Source: Bacteroidales bacterium (GTDB lineage Bacteria; Bacteroidota; Bacteroidia; Bacteroidales; ML635J-15). From it: a stretch of 9,026 nt of DNA. Numbering within the stretch: the stretch's first letter is position 1; each line of letters opens with the position of its first letter. The translations under genes were made by a program, and so were the position numbers. The stretch is taken from contig JALOAQ010000111.1 in the NCBI GenBank assembly GCA_023228725.1, forward strand, positions 1-9,026, in the 5' to 3' direction. The notes beneath the pieces were generated by a model that had not been told where the DNA came from, made no database searches, and saw nothing but the letters and a program-made list of their open reading frames with translations. This document shows positions 5,228 to 9,026 of this stretch, in pieces.

Positions 5228-5909
5228 TGATTTTTTTTTTGATTATCTTAACCGCTAAATCTAATTGTTGTTTAGGATTTAAGTTGGAATTATCTATTAA
5301 TATTGCGTCTTCTGCTTTTTTTAATGGGGAAATTTCTCTGTTTTGGTCAATAAAATCGCGTTCGCTAATATTTTTTAAAATCGCATTGTAGTCCAAGTCT
5401 TTTGTTTTTTCTTTTAGTTCATCAAATCTGCGTTTAGCACGAATTTCTAATGAAGCAGTTAAGAAAATTTTTATATCTGCATCAGGAAAAACCACTGTGC
5501 CAATATCTCTGCCATCCATAACCACAGATTTATTTTCAGACATTTTTCTTTGTAAGCCAACCATTAAAGCTCTAAGCTCCGAAAGTGTTGCGATTTTACT
5601 TACTTTTGAAGAAACTTCGAGATTACGGATTTCATTTTCTACATTTTCGCCGTTTAAAAATATTTCTGTTTTATTATTTGATGTTTGTTTAAATTCTATG
5701 TTTATTTTTGATAAATTTTGAATTAATAAGTCGTTATTTTCTAAATTATCTTTAAAAACACCTATTCTAATCGAAAACAAAGTAACAGCTCTGTACATAG
5801 CTCCTGTATCAATATATAAAAAATTGAAATATTTTGACAAATCTCTTGCCAAGGTACTTTTCCCACATGAAGAATGTCCGTCAACTGCTATTTTAATTAA
5901 TTTCTGCAT
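5217..5909 (-). CDS. cmk: cytidylate kinase
   Basis: CMP kinase phosphorylates CMP and dCMP with ATP in the cytoplasm to supply CDP and dCDP. From the ATG at 5909 the protein has 230 residues, the usual size. The P-loop is GHSSCGKST (11-19). It is followed by the family motif DTGAMYRAVT, the DGRDIGTVVFPDA segment that binds CMP and precedes the IFLTAS strand, a lid helix with RAKRR, and RDxxDxxREISPLKKAEDAILIDNS near the end. A TTG five codons upstream could also be read as a start, but it overlaps the -7 box (TAAATTTG, 5929-5922), so the ATG is preferred. The gene lies between truA, 50 nt upstream of this ATG, and ispH, which it overlaps by 11 nt. Confidence 0.96.
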   Translation of the reverse strand: MQKLIKIAVDGHSSCGKSTLARDLSKYFNFLYIDTGAMYRAVTLFSIRIGVFKDNLENNDLLIQNLSKINIEFKQTSNNKTEIFLNGENVENEIRNLEVSSKVSKIATLSELRALMVGLQRKMSENKSVVMDGRDIGTVVFPDADIKIFLTASLEIRAKRRFDELKEKTKDLDYNAILKNISERDFIDQNREISPLKKAEDAILIDNSNLNPKQQLDLAVKIIKKKINES

Positions 5910-5921
5910 AAATATAGAATA

Positions 5922-5929
5922 CAAATTTA
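5922..5929 (-). promoter_or_regulatory. -7 box (TAnnTTTG) of cmk-ispH
   Basis: The minus strand reads TAAATTTG (5929-5922), an exact match. The expected start of transcription near 5917 leaves a leader of about 8 nt before the ATG at 5909 and would exclude the upstream TTG from the message. It allows cmk-ispH to be transcribed independently of truA. Confidence 0.45.
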
Positions 5930-5959
5930 AGAAAAATTTAGAATTAAACTTGTCTTAGT

Positions 5960-6682
5960 TCAATATTTTACATCAACTAAAAAAAGCCCATGTGCAGGAG
6001 CAGATTGCCCAGCTTTACTGCGTTTTTTTTCTTCTATAATTTCACAAAACTCCTTTATTGAAATTTTTTCTTTTCCAATATTAACCAATGTTCCGGTAAT
6101 GGCTCTTATCATATCTCTTAAAAACCTGTCTGCTGTAATTTTTATAAAAATATCAGAATTTACTTTTAAAACTTCTGCATTTATTATCTTGCAATTATTT
6201 GTTTTTACATCTGTGTGTAGTTTGCTAAAACTTGTAAAATCTGTATAATCATAAAGTTTTTTTATTGCTTTATTCATTAATTCTACATTAAGGTTTTTAG
6301 TTATAAGCCAAGCAAATTCTGTATTAAAAGGGTTTTTTGTTTGAGTAATATGATAAATATATGATCTTTCTTTTGCAGAAAAACGAGCGTGAAAATCTTC
6401 ATCTACTTTCGTAATTGAATTTATAGCAATATCTTGGGCTAAAAATTTATTTAGCTTTTTTATATCTTGTTCTGTGTATTTTTTATTTGAATCAAAATGA
6501 GCTGTATAAAATTTTGCATGCACTCCTGTATCTGTTCTTCCACAGCCAACAATTTCTATATTATCGCGAAAAATTAAATTTATGGCATCTTCTATAACTT
6601 GCTGAACGCTAATTGCATTTGGTTGACGTTGCCAGCCGTGATAGTTTGTACCTTTATAAGAAAGTTCTAATTTATATCGCAT
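5960..6682 (-). CDS. truA: tRNA pseudouridine(38-40) synthase TruA
   Basis: TruA converts uridines 38-40 in the anticodon arm of many tRNAs to pseudouridine. The signature GCGRTDTGVHA (46-56) contains the catalytic Asp51. The N-terminus YKGTNYHGWQRQP, the central FSAKERSYIYHI and the FLRDMIRAITGTLVNIGKEKIS region near the C-terminus are all typical of the family. At 240 residues it is slightly shorter than the E. coli enzyme but complete, ending in APAHGLFLVDVKY. The ATG lies 1 nt after the stop codon of the SprB-repeat gene (TAA-A-ATG), so translation is probably coupled to it. No promoter box is seen between the two. Confidence 0.97.
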   Translation of the reverse strand: MRYKLELSYKGTNYHGWQRQPNAISVQQVIEDAINLIFRDNIEIVGCGRTDTGVHAKFYTAHFDSNKKYTEQDIKKLNKFLAQDIAINSITKVDEDFHARFSAKERSYIYHITQTKNPFNTEFAWLITKNLNVELMNKAIKKLYDYTDFTSFSKLHTDVKTNNCKIINAEVLKVNSDIFIKITADRFLRDMIRAITGTLVNIGKEKISIKEFCEIIEEKKRSKAGQSAPAHGLFLVDVKY

Positions 6683-6683
6683 T

Positions 6684-6920
6684 TTAGTTTTTAATAATTC
6701 TAAAACTATGAGTTTCTTCTCTAAAATTTAATTTTAAAATATACATTCCGTTTTCTAAATCAGTATTAAATTTGAGATTATTATTTCCTTGATTAAAATA
6801 AATATTTTCACGGCTTTCCACACATTGTCCTAATAAATTTATAATAGAATAAGAAATTTCTCCCGGAATATTTTGATAAAATTCTATACTTATTTCATCT
6901 TTAAAAGGATTTGGATATAC
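6684..6920 (-). other. T9SS type A C-terminal sorting domain
   Basis: The last 78 residues begin with VYPNPF, continue with a beta-rich segment containing IINLLGQ and a NGMYIL motif, and end in FRIIKN. In this family the domain directs the protein through the T9SS translocon and is normally cleaved by the PorU-type sortase before the mature protein is attached to the surface or released. Confidence 0.9.
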
Positions 6921-9026
6921 TTGCGGATTGACAATTGCATTATTAACAATTCCTACAATATTGTCGCAAAATACTATATTTGAATAAGCTTCATCATAAT
7001 AATTTCCATCTCCAGGATTACAGCCGTCCATTCTTCTTACTTTAATCCTATAATATGAGCCATTTGGGTTTGGATTCATTTCTGCCCAGTTTTGTTGACT
7101 GAATAAAACAGAATCCACAACTTGCAAATTATTTGGATTTGAACCTCTTTCTATAAAATAATAAACCACAAAAAATCCTTCATAAGCACCCCAGTTCAAC
7201 CAACTTGCTCCATTATTATCGCCAACTGCACTCAAAAGGCAAGTTCTATGATGCTCTGACATTTGACTTTCTGCTCCACAAGAATCTACAGATGCTATTT
7301 TGTATTTATAATAATAATTTTCTGTGTCAACATCTGTGTCGGTATAAATTGCAGCTTGATTAAAAGGAATATTTGTTAAAAAATCATATCCATTTCCTGC
7401 ATCTTTGTAAATTTTATAATATTCTGTTCCGTGGTTTGGTGTTTTATTCCACATTAATTTTACATTTCCTTGATTATCAACATTAGCTAAATTAATTTTT
7501 TCATTATTAAATACGGCACTAAGTATGATAAGTACTGTGTCTCCAAGATGACAGCCCTGATTATCAACTACTTCCACAAAATAAACACCTTCGTTTTCAA
7601 TTTCTATACTTTGTTGGGTTTCTCCTGTATTCCAAAGGTAAGAAACAAAATTTCCAGGGTTTAAACTCATTGAATTTCCATAACATAGATATTCAAAATC
7701 GTTAAAACTACCAATACTTTGCATTGCAGGTTGCAGAATTGTTTCGTGTAAAATTTCTGTACAATTTGTTGGGTCGGTAACTGTTAGGTAATATGTTCCA
7801 GGACCAAGGTTTGAAGCTGTGTTTGTTGTACTGTTAATTCCATTTTGCCAATTAAAGTTAAAACCAGTTCCTGAGCTACCATCAATTGTTATACTAATAC
7901 TACCATCGTTTAATCCGTTGCAAGTCATATTGGTATGTGAAACTTCATAAACATGTGGCGTAGCTTGTGTTAATGTGGCATAAGCTGTATCATAACAATA
8001 ATATGAATCTCTAAGAACAAGATAATAATCTCCGGCTCCAAGATTTGCAATATGTTGTTGCACTCCAATAATTTCATCATCTGAATTAAACCAAGTATAA
8101 GCACTGTAAATTCCCGAACCTCCACTTGCTGAAGCTAAAATTTGCCCATCATTATCACCGGCACAAGAAATTGGCGTAATATCAAGACTTGCAATTAGTT
8201 CCGAAGATTGATTAACAGTATAAGTCTCGGTTTTTTGACAAGAATTTTCGTCTGTTATGCTTAAATAATATGTTCCGGCAAATAAGTTTTCTAAATTTTG
8301 TTCTGTTGAGAATATTTCTGTTTCGCTATCTTTTTTCCATTCAAAATCTAAATCTCCAAAACCTCCTGAAACATTTATATTTATTTCACCTGTGTTTTCT
8401 CCATGACAAAGCACATTTACAATATTATTTAAGTTTAATTGTATCCCGTCGGGTTGAGTGATTGTGTAAGTTTCTTCCAAAATACAGTCATTATCATCAA
8501 TAATATTTACTGTATATGACCCTGCAGGAGCATTTACAATATTATTTTCAGTATTTACATAATCGTTATTTGACCAAGTAATATTATATGGTATGTTTCC
8601 ACCATTAAGTGAAATTTCAATTTCTCCGTCTGTATCTCCGTTACAAAAGTTATTTATAATATTTGCAGAAATTTCTAATTGACTTGGTTGAGTAATTTGG
8701 CAAGAGTTTGAGCTTTCACAATTATTAGCGTCTGTAACTGTATATGAATAAGTATTTGGACTTAAATTACTTAAATTTTCCGTTGTTTCAGAATTTGACC
8801 ACAAAATAGAGTAAGGTAAAGTGCCACCCTCAATTGTTAAATTGATATTTCCATTTTCAAAACCATAACAAGTAATATTGTTGAAACTGTGGTTTGTTAA
8901 AAGTTGTTCAGGTTCAATTATTTCATTAGCTAATACTTTTGTACATGAAGCCACGTCGCTAATTGTAACCGAATAGTTTCCAGAATTAAGATTTTCGCGA
9001 AGCAATACAGTAGTATTTGAATTTTC
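6684..9026 (-). CDS. SprB-repeat extracellular protein with T9SS C-terminal sorting domain (5' end missing)
   Basis: The frame is open from the right edge to TAA at 6686-6684, giving 780 visible residues with no true start; the TTG at 9005 is internal. Residues 1-434 hold one partial and five full SprB-type repeats of about 75-81 residues, each with C-x-G-x-x-(D/N)-G, a (L/P)PY-x-x-x-WS strand, AGTY or PGTY, V-T-D-x-x-x-C and a TQP end. Residues about 440-500 are an Ig- or PKD-like domain (SYLWNTGETQQSI, EGVYFVEVVDNQGC). Residues about 510-590 and 600-685 look like two fibronectin-III-like domains. Residues 703-780 form a type A sorting domain: VYPNPF, then LLGQ, then NGMYILKL and the final FRIIKN. 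Family knowledge: such proteins cross the outer membrane by T9SS and act at the surface in adhesion or gliding. Ligand unknown. Confidence 0.9.
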   Translation of the reverse strand, partial: ENSNTTVLLRENLNSGNYSVTISDVASCTKVLANEIIEPEQLLTNHSFNNITCYGFENGNINLTIEGGTLPYSILWSNSETTENLSNLSPNTYSYTVTDANNCESSNSCQITQPSQLEISANIINNFCNGDTDGEIEISLNGGNIPYNITWSNNDYVNTENNIVNAPAGSYTVNIIDDNDCILEETYTITQPDGIQLNLNNIVNVLCHGENTGEININVSGGFGDLDFEWKKDSETEIFSTEQNLENLFAGTYYLSITDENSCQKTETYTVNQSSELIASLDITPISCAGDNDGQILASASGGSGIYSAYTWFNSDDEIIGVQQHIANLGAGDYYLVLRDSYYCYDTAYATLTQATPHVYEVSHTNMTCNGLNDGSISITIDGSSGTGFNFNWQNGINSTTNTASNLGPGTYYLTVTDPTNCTEILHETILQPAMQSIGSFNDFEYLCYGNSMSLNPGNFVSYLWNTGETQQSIEIENEGVYFVEVVDNQGCHLGDTVLIILSAVFNNEKINLANVDNQGNVKLMWNKTPNHGTEYYKIYKDAGNGYDFLTNIPFNQAAIYTDTDVDTENYYYKYKIASVDSCGAESQMSEHHRTCLLSAVGDNNGASWLNWGAYEGFFVVYYFIERGSNPNNLQVVDSVLFSQQNWAEMNPNPNGSYYRIKVRRMDGCNPGDGNYYDEAYSNIVFCDNIVGIVNNAIVNPQVYPNPFKDEISIEFYQNIPGEISYSIINLLGQCVESRENIYFNQGNNNLKFNTDLENGMYILKLNFREETHSFRIIKN
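7725..8888 (-). repeat. five consecutive SprB-type protein repeats
   Basis: Repeat cysteines lie at visible residues 53, 128, 207, 288 and 369, with the first codon at 8870-8868, so the period is 75-81 residues. Each unit starts with (T/F/L/S)CxG followed by (D/N)xxG and ends near TQP or QP. The units have diverged at the DNA level, with no near-identical stretches, so this is an old array rather than a recent expansion. A further partial unit lies between 8889 and 9026. Confidence 0.85.

Noticed and set aside
5910..5924. Upstream TTG start for cmk
   Set aside because: It lies in the -7 promoter box and adds five residues outside the usual cmk N-terminus; the ATG at 5909 gives the normal length.
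9003..9005. TTG as the start of the SprB-repeat protein
   Set aside because: The frame stays open to the window edge, and the visible N-terminus begins inside a repeat with no signal peptide.

Overview
This AT-rich window looks like chromosomal DNA from a member of the Bacteroidota. The main evidence is a large extracellular protein made of SprB repeats and ending in a type IX secretion (T9SS) sorting domain. Several genes are also preceded by the Bacteroidota -7 promoter box TAnnTTTG, and recognisable Shine-Dalgarno sites are absent. All convincing genes lie on the minus strand, so transcription runs from high to low coordinates.

Core block (about 3589-9026). A T9SS-exported SprB-repeat protein, cut by the right edge, is followed after 1 nt by truA (tRNA pseudouridine synthase). 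After 35 nt plus a short leader comes cmk (cytidylate kinase), which overlaps ispH (last enzyme of the MEP isoprenoid pathway) by 11 nt. After 37 nt comes a DUF4197 lipoprotein. Apart from the SprB protein and the lipoprotein these are housekeeping genes. New -7 boxes appear before cmk and before the DUF4197 gene.

Intergenic repeat field (2618-3588). Almost 1 kb has no credible intact gene but holds several layers of repeats: a perfect 12-bp inverted repeat, an 80-nt imperfect direct duplication whose internal hairpin is preserved by compensating changes, a 7-mer triplet, a 23-nt tandem pair, an attcgtgtaa tandem, and at least three hairpins that share a GA/GA internal loop while their stems differ in sequence. 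It separates the core genes from the accessory genes.

Accessory block (1-2617). In order of transcription: an uncharacterised 287-codon gene split by one in-frame amber codon (TAG); a UDG-superfamily-like protein; an unrecognised 230-residue protein; and, at the left edge, the first 27 codons of what looks like an AbiEi-type antitoxin, probably translated from a leaderless mRNA. The split gene is bracketed by a 15-nt inverted repeat (14/15). Directly after its stop is a 77-bp imperfect palindrome with RYYYAAC and GTTRRRY ends and unpaired bulges, resembling an integron attC site. The block may therefore be a cassette or defence-type accessory region. The cassette reading is inference; the repeats themselves are visible.
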